64,000 nt of DNA, from the NCBI RefSeq assembly GCF_024347475.1, contig NZ_AP025487.1, forward strand, positions 186,001-250,000, written 5' to 3'. The notes under the pieces are model-generated. The model worked only from the letters and a program-made list of their open reading frames with translations, had not been told where the DNA came from and did no database searches. The stretch's first letter is position 1, and every line of letters begins with the position of its first letter. This document shows, piece by piece, positions 17,361 to 26,669 of the stretch. Origin of the DNA: Vibrio fortis. GTDB lineage: Bacteria > Pseudomonadota > Gammaproteobacteria > Enterobacterales > Vibrionaceae. Both the position numbers and the translations under genes were made by a program.

Positions 17361-18437
17361 ATGAAAATTCTATTTGTGCTTCGTAGTGACGCGGAAACAA
17401 AAAAAGGTGGTGATGTAAATCTATTGATGAATTTCAAAGCTTTACTCGATGATACCTTTGTTTGTAGTTTTGTTAATGGCGTCCCTAAAAGTGTCAGCGA
17501 CTATGATAAGGTTATTTGTGCTAATTTAGATCGTCCAATTGAAGCAGTTAAAACCCTCGAACTGTGTCTGGATAGTAATGTTGACTTTTATTTGTATACT
17601 CTACATCATCCCTACTCTGGAATACGAGAGTATTTGAGGTTTGGTGTTACTGGTTTTAAAAAGTTCATATCTCTAATTTCATTTAGAAATCCTGTAGTAT
17701 ATGAGCAGTTTCTCTGGACTATAAGGTTTTTTTATACATTACTCTTTGAAAGAAAACTAATTCCTTATGGTTCTGTAAAAAAAGCACAAAAGAAATTATT
17801 AGCCGAGTCAACGGGGGTGTTAATGGTTTCGAAAGAGGAAGAAGTGGAAATAATAAAGGATATCGGTCCGATTTCTGCGCGTGTTAGTTACGTTCCACAC
17901 CTACTGGACTTTGAATGTACTAGTAGGAGACAACCTCTAATAAATAGTGTGCTTTGCCCGGGAAGAATTGAGACGCGAAAGAATCAACAATTCATTTTGA
18001 AGCTTGCTAAACTAAGACCAAATATTCAATTCACGTTTGTCGGTCCTAGTGTGAAAAGTGAGAGTCAGTATTTTGTTGATTTTAAGAATGCTGTTGATAA
18101 CTTAAAAAATGTCGAGTATTTAGATGCATTGCCGGCACATGATTTTTACAAACGACTGTCAACACATAAAGTGGTTCTCACTGCAAGCTGGTTCGAGGTT
18201 ACATCTTTAATTGAGTTGTTTGTCCTTAATTCTGGATCTAGGTTAGTTTCGAGTAAATGTTCATACAATCATTCTTTCTTCAAACATGGGTTTGCTTATG
18301 ACTCTAACGATATAGACAGTTGTTTGAGGCAGATTGACTTAGCTATCTCGATTAATGAATATGGTCATATCAAGGGTTACCCTGATGCACATGAAATCAG
18401 GAAGCTTTTATATAATTCGATAGGGTGTTTTGAGTGA
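17361..18437 (+). CDS. Glycosyltransferase, GT4-like (second of a tandem pair)
   Basis: GT-B fold glycosyltransferase of 358 residues, related to the preceding gene product. It has the N-terminal MKILFVLRSDAETKKGGDVNLL, ANLDRPIEAVKTLELC and LHHPYSGI, and in the donor domain VLCPGRIETRKNQQFILKL, FTFVGPSVKSESQYF and LTASWFEVTSLIELFVLNSG. Three bases separate it from the first gene, and its stop overlaps the next start (GTGA). The C-terminal donor motif has SLIEL in place of the other copy's PLVDI, so the two may use different donors or positions. Substrate unknown. Confidence 0.8.
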   Translation: MKILFVLRSDAETKKGGDVNLLMNFKALLDDTFVCSFVNGVPKSVSDYDKVICANLDRPIEAVKTLELCLDSNVDFYLYTLHHPYSGIREYLRFGVTGFKKFISLISFRNPVVYEQFLWTIRFFYTLLFERKLIPYGSVKKAQKKLLAESTGVLMVSKEEEVEIIKDIGPISARVSYVPHLLDFECTSRRQPLINSVLCPGRIETRKNQQFILKLAKLRPNIQFTFVGPSVKSESQYFVDFKNAVDNLKNVEYLDALPAHDFYKRLSTHKVVLTASWFEVTSLIELFVLNSGSRLVSSKCSYNHSFFKHGFAYDSNDIDSCLRQIDLAISINEYGHIKGYPDAHEIRKLLYNSIGCFE

Positions 18438-19360
18438 GAATATTACTGATTGGTGGAAATGGTTTCATCGGAACTAATTTACTGCAAGCATTGCATGACA
18501 AATGTTCGGTTACATCATTAAGCAATTATAGACATGGGTTTACAGCAGGATTCGAAGGTGTAAAGTATATATATGATGATTGGAGGATTTTTGACTATGA
18601 ATCTCACTTTTCTAATAATCATTACGACTTCGTGATACACCTTGCTTGGGGTTCTCATCCGAGGAGTTCTAATTTACATCCAGCTGATGATATTAATAAG
18701 ACAATAATACCATCTTTGAAAATGCTGAATGCTCATGCAAAATATCAGAGATCTTCTAGTTTAATCTTTATTTCAAGTTATGGAGCACTTCCAGAAATAG
18801 ATGGGAGCTTCAGCTATCAAAATCTATCAATGTACGCAGCATCTAAGTTCTCTTTTGAAACATATATGGAAGCGTATTCTAATATCTGTGATAATAGTTA
18901 TATATCTATCCGATTGAGCAATCCGTATGGCATTCACCAAGATCCTTTTGGTAATCAAGGCTTGATTCCTATCCTTTTGAAAAAAGGAATAATGAGTGAA
19001 ACTATAGAAGTTTTTTCTGATGCAAAAATCAAGAAAGACTATATCTCTATCAGAGATGTTGTAACTGCATTGAAATTAATCTTAGAGCGCGGTGCAGTAA
19101 AGGGATTTAGTAAGTTTTTATTAGGTAGTGGAGAGTCGTTAAGTTTTTTTGATATAGCAAGTATCATAAATAATAAGTTAGATATTGAACGCCTGTTGCC
19201 TAGTGGTTTATATGAAGGTAATTATAATTGTGATTCCTTTGACTCGCACCGTTGTATTGATACAAGTACTTTTCGCGAAAACTACGGTTGGGCTCCTGCT
19301 TACAAGCTTAAAGATGAACTACCAGGGTTAGTTAATTGGGTGAGGTGTTATGTTAAATAA
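18434..19360 (+). CDS. NAD-dependent epimerase/dehydratase of extended SDR family
   Basis: Nucleotide-sugar modifying enzyme of 308 residues. The Rossmann motif is GGNGFIGTNLLQAL near the N-terminus. The active site shows a Ser in LIFISSYGALP and the YxxxK pair in MYAASKFSFE, followed by SIRLSNPYGIHQDP, as in sugar 4-epimerases and reductases. Start is GTG 18434, overlapping the previous stop (GTGA). It lies between two glycosyltransferase genes, so it probably makes a strain-specific activated sugar. The sequence does not allow a choice between epimerase, reductase and dehydratase. Confidence 0.75.
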   Translation: MRILLIGGNGFIGTNLLQALHDKCSVTSLSNYRHGFTAGFEGVKYIYDDWRIFDYESHFSNNHYDFVIHLAWGSHPRSSNLHPADDINKTIIPSLKMLNAHAKYQRSSSLIFISSYGALPEIDGSFSYQNLSMYAASKFSFETYMEAYSNICDNSYISIRLSNPYGIHQDPFGNQGLIPILLKKGIMSETIEVFSDAKIKKDYISIRDVVTALKLILERGAVKGFSKFLLGSGESLSFFDIASIINNKLDIERLLPSGLYEGNYNCDSFDSHRCIDTSTFRENYGWAPAYKLKDELPGLVNWVRCYVK

Positions 19361-20276
19361 AGAGGTGCGGGGCGCGACGCTTGTTTCTGTTCCCGTATAT
19401 AACGGTGGTGAGCTATGGAAGAAAGCCGCTGCAGCCTTAAATGCTCAATTCTGTGGTGATGTTTTAGTAATAGACTCTAGTTCAAAAGATGACTCATTAG
19501 TAGTAGCCAAACAGTATGGTTTTCATACATTAGTTATTGATTCTCTAGATTTCAATCATGGTGGGACTCGAAATATAGCTATCCAATATGCCCTCAAAAA
19601 TGACTATGAATTCATAGTGTTTTTGACTCAAGATAGCATTGTGCAGCAAAGTGCGTTAGATAATATAGCTAGCTATTTCGAGGATCCTAAGGTTGTTGCG
19701 GTTTGTGGTAGGCAGTCACCTCACGATGACGCCAACCCAGTAGCAGCACATGCTCGCTACTTCAATTACTCGGATAAAACTTTAATCAAATCTATGAAAA
19801 CTATACCTAAGTATGGTATCAAATCTGCCTTTATGTCTAACTCTTTTTCTGCCTATAGACTAAGTTCACTACTAGAAGTAGGTATGTTTCCTGAGAACAC
19901 TATACTTTGCGAAGATATGTTTGTTTCAGGAAAATTCATACAAAGCGGTTACAAGAATGTTTATGCGTCAGATGCAGTATGCAAACATTCTCACAACTAT
20001 ACCCCAATAGATGAGTTTAAAAGATATTTCGACATTGGTGTATTTCACGAAATGGAACCTTGGATTAGAAATGAATTTGGTGGAGCCAGGGGGGAAGGCT
20101 TTAGGTTTATTATATCTGAGTTCAAGTATTTACTAAAGCATGCTCCTTTATATATTCCTTTAGCACTGTTGAATAACTTTGCAAAAATCCTAGGAATGAA
20201 ACTTGGTGGTGAATATAAACTATTACCACTATGGCTTAATAAAAAATTATCAATGCACAAGAGCTTTTGGAAATGA
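19350..20276 (+). CDS. Glycosyltransferase family 2, rhamnosyltransferase-like
   Basis: GT-A fold glycosyltransferase of 308 residues. The N-terminal [37 protein letters not shown] and [32 protein letters not shown] correspond to the nucleotide-binding region. The segment FLTQDSI holds the DXD-like acidic site found in rhamnosyltransferases, with [19 protein letters not shown] and a final [21 protein letters not shown]. It stands directly before the rml genes and overlaps rmlB by four bases, so dTDP-L-rhamnose is the likely donor. The HNYT and RYFDIGVFH pattern supports a rhamnosyltransferase. Confidence 0.8.
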   Translation: MLNKEVRGATLVSVPVYNGGELWKKAAAALNAQFCGDVLVIDSSSKDDSLVVAKQYGFHTLVIDSLDFNHGGTRNIAIQYALKNDYEFIVFLTQDSIVQQSALDNIASYFEDPKVVAVCGRQSPHDDANPVAAHARYFNYSDKTLIKSMKTIPKYGIKSAFMSNSFSAYRLSSLLEVGMFPENTILCEDMFVSGKFIQSGYKNVYASDAVCKHSHNYTPIDEFKRYFDIGVFHEMEPWIRNEFGGARGEGFRFIISEFKYLLKHAPLYIPLALLNNFAKILGMKLGGEYKLLPLWLNKKLSMHKSFWK

Positions 20277-21343
20277 AAATTTTGGTAACTGGAGGTGCTG
20301 GCTTTATAGGCAGTGCCGTTATTCGATACATTATAAACAACACACAAGATCAAGTCATTAATGTTGATTGTTTAACTTACGCAGGTAACTTAGAATCTCT
20401 CGCCGAAGTTGATGGCAATGAACGTTATACCTTTGAGCAAGTTAATATTTGTGATCGTATTGCTCTGGATAAAGTCTTTGAGAAGCATAAACCAGATGCA
20501 GTAATGCACCTTGCAGCAGAGAGCCATGTTGATCGTTCAATCACTGGCCCTGCTGCATTTATCGAGACTAATGTAGTTGGGACTTACACATTGTTGGAAG
20601 CGACTCGTTCCTACTGGAACGAGCTTTCGAAAGAAGCTCAAGCAGAGTTCCGTTTTCATCATATTTCAACTGATGAAGTATATGGCGATTTACCTCACCC
20701 TGACGAAATGGCAAAGGGTAAAGTTTTACCCATGTTTTTAGAGACAACGCCTTACGCACCATCTAGCCCTTACTCTGCAAGTAAAGCATCGAGCGATCAT
20801 CTAGTTCGCGCATGGCTACGAACTTATGGTTTGCCTACTATCGTTACTAATTGTTCTAACAACTATGGTCTGTACCATTTTCCCGAAAAGCTGATCCCGT
20901 TAGTCATTCTAAATGCATTGGACGGAAAAGAGCTGCCTATATACGGTAAAGGTGACCAAATTCGCGATTGGTTATACGTAGAAGACCATGCGCGTGCGCT
21001 ATATAAAGTAGTGACAGAGGGTACAGTAGGGGAAACCTACAATATAGGTGGTCACAACGAAAAACAAAATATTGAAGTGGTTAACACTATTTGTACTATC
21101 TTGGATGAATTAGTTCCTAAAGACACCAAATATGCAGAACAGATCACTTATGTATCAGACCGCCCGGGTCATGACCGTCGTTATGCGATTGATTCTTCAA
21201 AAATGCAACGTGAGTTAAACTGGATGCCACAAGAGACTTTTGAAACCGGCCTACGTAAAACAGTCCAGTGGTATCTAGATAACCAAAAGTGGTGCCAAAA
21301 TGTCCAAGATGGCAGCTACCAACGGGAACGTTTAGGTCTGTAA
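20273..21343 (+). CDS. rmlB: dTDP-glucose 4,6-dehydratase
   Basis: Converts dTDP-D-glucose to dTDP-4-keto-6-deoxyglucose, the second step to dTDP-L-rhamnose. The 356-residue product shows [25 protein letters not shown], the STDEVYGDL segment with catalytic Thr-Asp-Glu and [15 protein letters not shown] with the YxxxK pair. [13 protein letters not shown] and GEIYNIGG-type ends (here [13 protein letters not shown]) are also family signatures. Start ATG 20273 overlaps the previous stop (ATGA); a TTG six bases upstream is less likely. First of rmlBACD. Confidence 0.97.
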   Translation: MKILVTGGAGFIGSAVIRYIINNTQDQVINVDCLTYAGNLESLAEVDGNERYTFEQVNICDRIALDKVFEKHKPDAVMHLAAESHVDRSITGPAAFIETNVVGTYTLLEATRSYWNELSKEAQAEFRFHHISTDEVYGDLPHPDEMAKGKVLPMFLETTPYAPSSPYSASKASSDHLVRAWLRTYGLPTIVTNCSNNYGLYHFPEKLIPLVILNALDGKELPIYGKGDQIRDWLYVEDHARALYKVVTEGTVGETYNIGGHNEKQNIEVVNTICTILDELVPKDTKYAEQITYVSDRPGHDRRYAIDSSKMQRELNWMPQETFETGLRKTVQWYLDNQKWCQNVQDGSYQRERLGL

Positions 21344-21423
21344 TAAGTAGCTAAAACTTCGTGTATTTAGACTCGATTAAAATTCAAACTAGCTTTCAGC
21401 TGACCCCAAAACAGGAAAACACA

Positions 21424-22314
21424 ATGAAAGGAATTGTTCTTGCCGGTGGTAGTGGTACACGCCTATACCCACTAACGCGCGGTGTTTCGAAGCAATTACT
21501 GCCTATCTATGATAAGCCGATGGTTTATTATCCAATCTCTACACTTATGCTGGCAGGGATTAAAGATATTCTCATTATTACCACACCCGAGGATCAGGCT
21601 GGGTTCATGCGCCTTTTGGGCGATGGCTCAGGCTATGGTATTAACTTGGAGTACGCTATCCAACCAAGCCCTGATGGTTTGGCGCAAGCTTTCATTATTG
21701 GTGAGGAGTTTATTGGAGAAGAGTCAGTTTGTTTGGTTCTCGGCGATAATATTTACTATGGACAGCACTTTAGTGAACAGTTACTCAATGCGCGTGCTAA
21801 AGCAGAAAGTGGTTTGGCGACCGTATTCGGGTACCAAGTTCATGACCCTGAGCGCTTTGGTGTTGTTGAGTTTGACCAACAGATGAAAGCTGTCTCGATT
21901 GAAGAAAAGCCAGAGTTTCCAAAATCAGATTATGCTGTTACTGGGCTTTACTTCTATGATAATTCAGCTATTGAGATGGCAAAGCAAGTCAAGCCTTCAC
22001 ACCGTGGAGAGTTAGAAATTACCACGTTGAATGAAATGTACCTAAATCAGGGTAAGTTAAGTGTTGAGTTATTAGGACGCGGTTTTGCTTGGTTAGATAC
22101 CGGTACCCATGAAAGCCTTCATGAAGCATCCAACTTTGTGCAAACCATTCAGAACGTACAAGGGCTCAAAGTGGCTTGTTTGGAAGAAATTGCTTGGCGC
22201 AACAACTGGCTTAGTGATGAACAGTTACAAGAAATTGCAAAGCCAATGCTAAAAAATGATTATGGAGAATATCTAGTTACGTTAATTAACGACTCTAAGA
22301 AATTATATAAGTAA
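21424..22314 (+). CDS. rmlA: Glucose-1-phosphate thymidylyltransferase
   Basis: Makes dTDP-glucose from dTTP and glucose-1-phosphate, the first and feedback-controlled step to dTDP-L-rhamnose. The 296-residue product starts [20 protein letters not shown] with the nucleotide-binding GGSGTR and the lysine in [11 protein letters not shown]. Other signatures are [10 protein letters not shown] and VEEKP-type ([22 protein letters not shown]). ATG 21424 is the start, with AGGA 10 bases upstream. An in-frame GTG at 21361 would add residues not found in the family. It lies third base pair-wise from rmlB with an 80-base gap. Confidence 0.97.
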   Translation: MKGIVLAGGSGTRLYPLTRGVSKQLLPIYDKPMVYYPISTLMLAGIKDILIITTPEDQAGFMRLLGDGSGYGINLEYAIQPSPDGLAQAFIIGEEFIGEESVCLVLGDNIYYGQHFSEQLLNARAKAESGLATVFGYQVHDPERFGVVEFDQQMKAVSIEEKPEFPKSDYAVTGLYFYDNSAIEMAKQVKPSHRGELEITTLNEMYLNQGKLSVELLGRGFAWLDTGTHESLHEASNFVQTIQNVQGLKVACLEEIAWRNNWLSDEQLQEIAKPMLKNDYGEYLVTLINDSKKLYK

Positions 22315-22322
22315 GCGGTAGT

Positions 22323-22853
22323 ATGAAGATTATAGAAACATCTATTCCTGACTTAAAAGTCATTGAACCCCAGGTCTTTGGTGATGAGCGCGGCTTCTTT
22401 TTGGAGACTTTTCAAACAACACGTTATCAAGAGGTGATTGGTAAAGACTTTATTTTTGTGCAAGACAACCATTCACGTTCTTCTAAAAATGTCCTTCGTG
22501 GTCTGCACTTTCAAAAAAACAAGCCGCAGGGCAAGCTTGTTAGAGTAGTTCGTGGCGAAGTCTTTGATGTTGCAGTTGACCTTCGAAAAGGGTCGGCAAC
22601 TTATGGGAAATGGGAAGGTGTGATTCTCTCAGAGCTAAACAAAAAGCAGTTTTGGGTACCTCCGGGGTTTGCTCATGGCTTCGTTGTGTTATCGGAAATA
22701 GCAGATTTTGAATATAAGTGTACCGACTTCTATGATCCAAGTGATGAAGGTAGCCTAATTTGGAATGATCCTGATATTGGTATTGAGTGGCCATGTGATT
22801 TGCCAATTTTGTCAGAGAAAGACGCAGTAGCGGCGAGCTTTAAGGAGCTATAA
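22323..22853 (+). CDS. rmlC: dTDP-4-dehydrorhamnose 3,5-epimerase
   Basis: Epimerises C3 and C5 of dTDP-4-keto-6-deoxyglucose. The 176-residue product is a cupin with the family signatures VFGDERGFFLETF, DNHSRSSKNVLRGLHFQ (catalytic His in GLHF), KLVRVVRGEVFDVAVDLRKGS and WVPPGFAHGFVVLSE. Usual length is about 180. Its stop overlaps rmlD by one base (TAATG), so the two are translated together. Confidence 0.97.
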   Translation: MKIIETSIPDLKVIEPQVFGDERGFFLETFQTTRYQEVIGKDFIFVQDNHSRSSKNVLRGLHFQKNKPQGKLVRVVRGEVFDVAVDLRKGSATYGKWEGVILSELNKKQFWVPPGFAHGFVVLSEIADFEYKCTDFYDPSDEGSLIWNDPDIGIEWPCDLPILSEKDAVAASFKEL

Positions 22854-23731
22854 TGGTTAAGATTCTCATTACAGGTAGTAACGGGCAACTTGGCCAGTGC
22901 TTGAAAGATCGCGCAAGCAGCTTTGGTTTCGACGTTGTTGCGGTAGATTCTAGCGATTTAGATATAACTCAACAAAACGAAGTGGTTGAGTTCATTAATC
23001 GAGTACAGCCGGCAGCTATTATTAATGCCGCTGCCTATACAGCAGTTGACAAAGCCGAGGTAGAATTTGATGCGGCATATCATGTCAATGCTCTTGGTCC
23101 TAAGTATCTCGCGCTAATGGCAAGTGAGCTTAATATTCCGCTGTTTCACGTATCTACAGACTATGTATTTGACGGCACAGGTTGTAAAGCATACAAACCA
23201 AGTGATACTCCTTGCCCTGCAGGTATATATGGTAAGACAAAGCTAGCGGGTGAAAGGTTTGTACTTGACTCCCATGTTAAGTCACTGGTTGTTAGGACTG
23301 CATGGGTGTTTAGTGAGTATGGAAACAATTTCGTTAAAACCATGCTTCGTCTTGGGAAGGAGAGAGAAGAGTTGGGGGTTATTGCCGATCAATACGGGTG
23401 CCCAACCTACGCTGGCGACTTAGCGCAAACTTTGTTGTCGTTGCTTTCTTCTGCGTTAACGCAAGATGACTGGCAGGGATATGGCGTTCATCATTTTTGC
23501 GGCGATGAGGCGACCTCTTGGCATGGTTTTACGAGAACGATTTTGCAATTTGCTCACAAAGCAAAAATGATCGAATGTCTACCTAAGTTAAATGCTATTA
23601 AGACAGAGGACTACCCTCTGCCAGCAGTAAGACCGGCCTATTCTGTAATGGATTGTACCTCATTAGAAACACTAGTCTCAGAAAATAGAGATTGGAAAAA
23701 AAGTCTCGGCCATGTGCTGGGTAAACTATAG
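22853..23731 (+). CDS. rmlD: dTDP-4-dehydrorhamnose reductase
   Basis: NAD(P)H-dependent reduction that completes dTDP-L-rhamnose. The 292-residue product begins MVKILITGSNGQLGQCLKDR and shows IINAAAYTAVDKAE, HVSTDYVFDGTG, and GKTKLAGER with the catalytic YxxxK in IYGKTKLAGE. RTAWVFSEYGNNFVKTMLRL is a further signature. The order rmlB-A-C-D is complete and each gene is intact, so the capsule unit very probably contains rhamnose. Confidence 0.96.
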   Translation: MVKILITGSNGQLGQCLKDRASSFGFDVVAVDSSDLDITQQNEVVEFINRVQPAAIINAAAYTAVDKAEVEFDAAYHVNALGPKYLALMASELNIPLFHVSTDYVFDGTGCKAYKPSDTPCPAGIYGKTKLAGERFVLDSHVKSLVVRTAWVFSEYGNNFVKTMLRLGKEREELGVIADQYGCPTYAGDLAQTLLSLLSSALTQDDWQGYGVHHFCGDEATSWHGFTRTILQFAHKAKMIECLPKLNAIKTEDYPLPAVRPAYSVMDCTSLETLVSENRDWKKSLGHVLGKL

Positions 23732-23742
23732 ACTTGGTCGAT

Positions 23743-25041
23743 ATGTTTCGGAAATTAAGTACATTGGCCAGAAATGAACTAGCGTTAAAGGCTGCAGTAG
23801 CACTCACTGTGAAAGTGGTGGGTGCTGCTGGTGCTTTCTTACTAAATGTCGTCATAGCTCAATTTCTTGGAGCAGAGCAAGCAGGATACTTCTTTCTCGC
23901 GCAGGCTATATTAGTGATATTGTCAATATTTATCAGGCAAGGATTGGATAATGCGCTTGTAAGGTATATTGCTGGTTATAGAGTGGACAATAATCAGGCT
24001 TCGATTGCGGGTATTTATCACCTTGCTTTAACGCGAGTTTTACCCCTTGGTATGTTGAGCACTATTGTGTTGTGGTTCTGTTCTGATTGGGTCGCAGAAA
24101 GTGTATTTACTAAGCCACCGTTAGGTTCAGTGCTTGCTTGGTCTTCGTTTGCAATAGTTCCTATTGCTCTTAGTCAATTACATGGTTTTTGTTTTCAGGG
24201 ACAAAAACGAATTGCGCATGCGATGTTCTTTGAGTCAGCAGCCCTGTCTTCTCTTGCTATTCTCATTATTTGGATAATGAAGCCTGTTGATGCAGACTCA
24301 ACGATGCAACTGTATTTGTCAGCTAGTATTGTCGTTTGTGGTATGTCATTTTTGCTTTGGAACAGGGCAAGAAAGCCTATGTTTTCTCGCCTAGAAAAAA
24401 ACGAAAAACGAAGGGTGTCAGATACCTCCAAGTCACTGTTTACGATAGTTATTATGGCTCAAGTTACGCAGTGGGCAGGTCAACTGACTTTAGGAGCTTG
24501 GAGCTCGGCTGAGGATGTTGCGTTATTTTCTGTTGCACAACGAACGGCGATGTTGACAGCGTTTATATTGATTGCCGTCAACGCAATTGCAGCGCCAAAG
24601 TTTGCAGAGGCATACAAGCAAGGTGACTTAAACCAAGTGCGCTCCGTAGCGAAAATGTCGGGTAGGCTTATGACGATATGCGCGTTGCCTATAGTAGGGT
24701 TTATGATGTTTTTCGCACCTTGGTTGATGAGCTTTTTTGGTGAGGAGTTCATTCAAGGGGCTGATGTTTTGCGAATTCTTGCTCTTGGCCAGTTTATTAA
24801 TGTTATTACTGGCTCAGTTGGCTATTTATTACAGATGACAGGTTATGAAAAAATATTTCGTAATAACGTCATAACTTCTTCACTGATAACCATAGTAGGT
24901 AGCGTTGTTTTTATACCTGTATTTGGTTTGGTAGCCGCGGCTTGGGTGACGACGATTGCAATCGCAACACAAAACTTACTGTGTGTTTATCAAGTTAAGA
25001 AAAATCTTGGTTTTAACACGTTAAATATCTTTTCACGATAA
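23743..25041 (+). CDS. wzx: Wzx-type flippase
   Basis: Predicted to move the undecaprenyl-linked capsule unit from cytoplasm to periplasm. The 432-residue product is a polysaccharide-biosynthesis (PST/MVF-superfamily) membrane protein with about 12 helices. Typical segments include NELALKAAVALTVKVVGAAGAFLLNVVIAQFLGAEQAGYFFLA near the N-terminus and QRTAMLTAFILIAVNAIAAPKFAE in the middle. ATG 23743 is taken as start; TTG 23734 would add three residues. It follows rmlD by eleven bases. A second, unrelated-looking flippase is at 50621. Confidence 0.85.
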   Translation: MFRKLSTLARNELALKAAVALTVKVVGAAGAFLLNVVIAQFLGAEQAGYFFLAQAILVILSIFIRQGLDNALVRYIAGYRVDNNQASIAGIYHLALTRVLPLGMLSTIVLWFCSDWVAESVFTKPPLGSVLAWSSFAIVPIALSQLHGFCFQGQKRIAHAMFFESAALSSLAILIIWIMKPVDADSTMQLYLSASIVVCGMSFLLWNRARKPMFSRLEKNEKRRVSDTSKSLFTIVIMAQVTQWAGQLTLGAWSSAEDVALFSVAQRTAMLTAFILIAVNAIAAPKFAEAYKQGDLNQVRSVAKMSGRLMTICALPIVGFMMFFAPWLMSFFGEEFIQGADVLRILALGQFINVITGSVGYLLQMTGYEKIFRNNVITSSLITIVGSVVFIPVFGLVAAAWVTTIAIATQNLLCVYQVKKNLGFNTLNIFSR

Positions 25042-25085
25042 CTTTTTGGCCTTTAATTCGGCTGGTTTAAATAAGGGATACTCTC

Positions 25086-26576
25086 ATGGGTGATTCTCAG
25101 ACTATTAGATATACTCCCCCTTCTATGATTAGAAGTAAATATTCAGCAGGTAAGAATAAAGCCTTTCTTATTTTGAGTGATGTATTATCTTTCTTTTTGG
25201 CTGCATTCATCGCTGGCATCGTAAATTTTTCTGAACAAGCATTTTCTAGTAACGCTCTGAGCCATGCTCTTTTGCTAAGAGGTAGTGTGTTTACGATAGT
25301 GATGTTGTTAACAACACTATGGTTCTGGGGAAGCTTGCGACATTATACATATCGAAAGCCATTTTGGGATGAGCTACGAGAATCGTACTCGACCTTGTCT
25401 GTGATGGCGTTGATTGAACTTGCTTTAGTTACTTTTATTCAAGCAGAGTTCCATAATCGTGCTTTACAGGAGTATCAACCGTCAACATGGTTGGTTGCTT
25501 GGTTAAGCTTATTTTTTATTTTACCTCTGTTTAGATTCTTGACTAAGCTTTATCTCAGATCTGTTAGTTCTTGGGTTATGCCAAGCGCTATTGTTGGCAA
25601 TGGCAAAAACGCACGAGAGGCTTATTTAGCGATTAATAGTGAACCCTCAACAGGCTTCAGAGTCGATACTTTTGTTTCTCCAATTGAAGAAAGTCACAAG
25701 AACCATTTTATTGATAGCATCCCATGTATTTCAGAAGCGGATTATTTCAGTAACGGTGACTTAGTCACTCCAAAGGTCTTTATCGCGTTGGAAAAAAATC
25801 AAAGCGATCTTAGGGATAAATGGCTTAGAACTTTAGCGAAGCATGGTGTTACCAATATTTCAGTGGTTCCTGACATGAGAGGTGTACCATTGGCGGGAAT
25901 GGATGTGTCGCACTTTTTCAGTCATGAAGTCATGATGTTACGTATTAAAAATAACTTGGCAAGAAAGTCCTCTAAGTTCATAAAGCGCACGTTTGACATT
26001 GTTGTTTCGTCTTTACTTTTGCTAACGCTTTCTCCTTTCTTTGCCTTTATTCGCCATAAGGTGACAAAAGATGGCGGCTCCGCGACTTATGGCCATGAAA
26101 GAATAGGTTTGAATGGTAAGCCCTTTAAGTGCTTGAAATTTCGTTCTATGGTGATGAACTCTAAAGAAGTCCTTGAGCACCTCTTAGCAACGGATCCTGT
26201 TGCAAAGGCGGAGTGGGAAAAAGAGTTCAAGCTAAAAAATGATCCTCGTGTAACGCCTATTGGTGCATTTTTGAGGAAAACCAGTCTTGATGAGTTACCT
26301 CAATTATGGAATGTGTTAAAAGGTGAAATGAGTCTAGTTGGCCCTCGTCCTGTTATCGATGAAGAGCTTGAACGATACAAAGAGGACGTTGCATATTACT
26401 TAATGGCAAAACCTGGGATGTCTGGACTTTGGCAAGTGAGTGGTCGAAGTGATACCGATTACGACACTAGGGTTTATTTAGATGCATGGTACGTAAAAAA
26501 CTGGTCTCTGTGGACAGATATAGTCATTTTATTCAAAACAGTTGGTGTAGTCTTAAAGCGAGACGGTGCCTATTAA
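25086..26576 (+). CDS. wbaP: WbaP-type undecaprenyl-phosphate hexose-1-phosphate transferase
   Basis: Initiating polyisoprenyl-phosphate glycosyl-1-phosphate transferase that places the first sugar phosphate, galactose in well-known WbaP proteins, on undecaprenyl phosphate. The 496-residue product has four or five N-terminal helices and a central domain with a VGNGKNAREAYLAI nucleotide-binding-like motif. The C-terminal catalytic domain starts near residue 298 (KRTFDIVVSSLLLLTLSPF) and includes GHERIGLNGKPFKCLKFRSMV, TSLDELPQLWNVLKGEMSLVGPRPV and KPGMSGLWQVSGRSD. The inserted segment with ATDPVAKAEWEKEFKLKNDPR is typical of WbaP rather than WcaJ. The true sugar cannot be proved from sequence. 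Confidence 0.88.
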   Translation: MGDSQTIRYTPPSMIRSKYSAGKNKAFLILSDVLSFFLAAFIAGIVNFSEQAFSSNALSHALLLRGSVFTIVMLLTTLWFWGSLRHYTYRKPFWDELRESYSTLSVMALIELALVTFIQAEFHNRALQEYQPSTWLVAWLSLFFILPLFRFLTKLYLRSVSSWVMPSAIVGNGKNAREAYLAINSEPSTGFRVDTFVSPIEESHKNHFIDSIPCISEADYFSNGDLVTPKVFIALEKNQSDLRDKWLRTLAKHGVTNISVVPDMRGVPLAGMDVSHFFSHEVMMLRIKNNLARKSSKFIKRTFDIVVSSLLLLTLSPFFAFIRHKVTKDGGSATYGHERIGLNGKPFKCLKFRSMVMNSKEVLEHLLATDPVAKAEWEKEFKLKNDPRVTPIGAFLRKTSLDELPQLWNVLKGEMSLVGPRPVIDEELERYKEDVAYYLMAKPGMSGLWQVSGRSDTDYDTRVYLDAWYVKNWSLWTDIVILFKTVGVVLKRDGAY

Positions 26577-26669
26577 GATAATCATTGTTTAGTTTTGGTG
26601 TGTCCATTTTCAGTATCCCTAATCTCATTAACTATTGATTTATATTTAGACTAAGGACAACAGTTTTTA

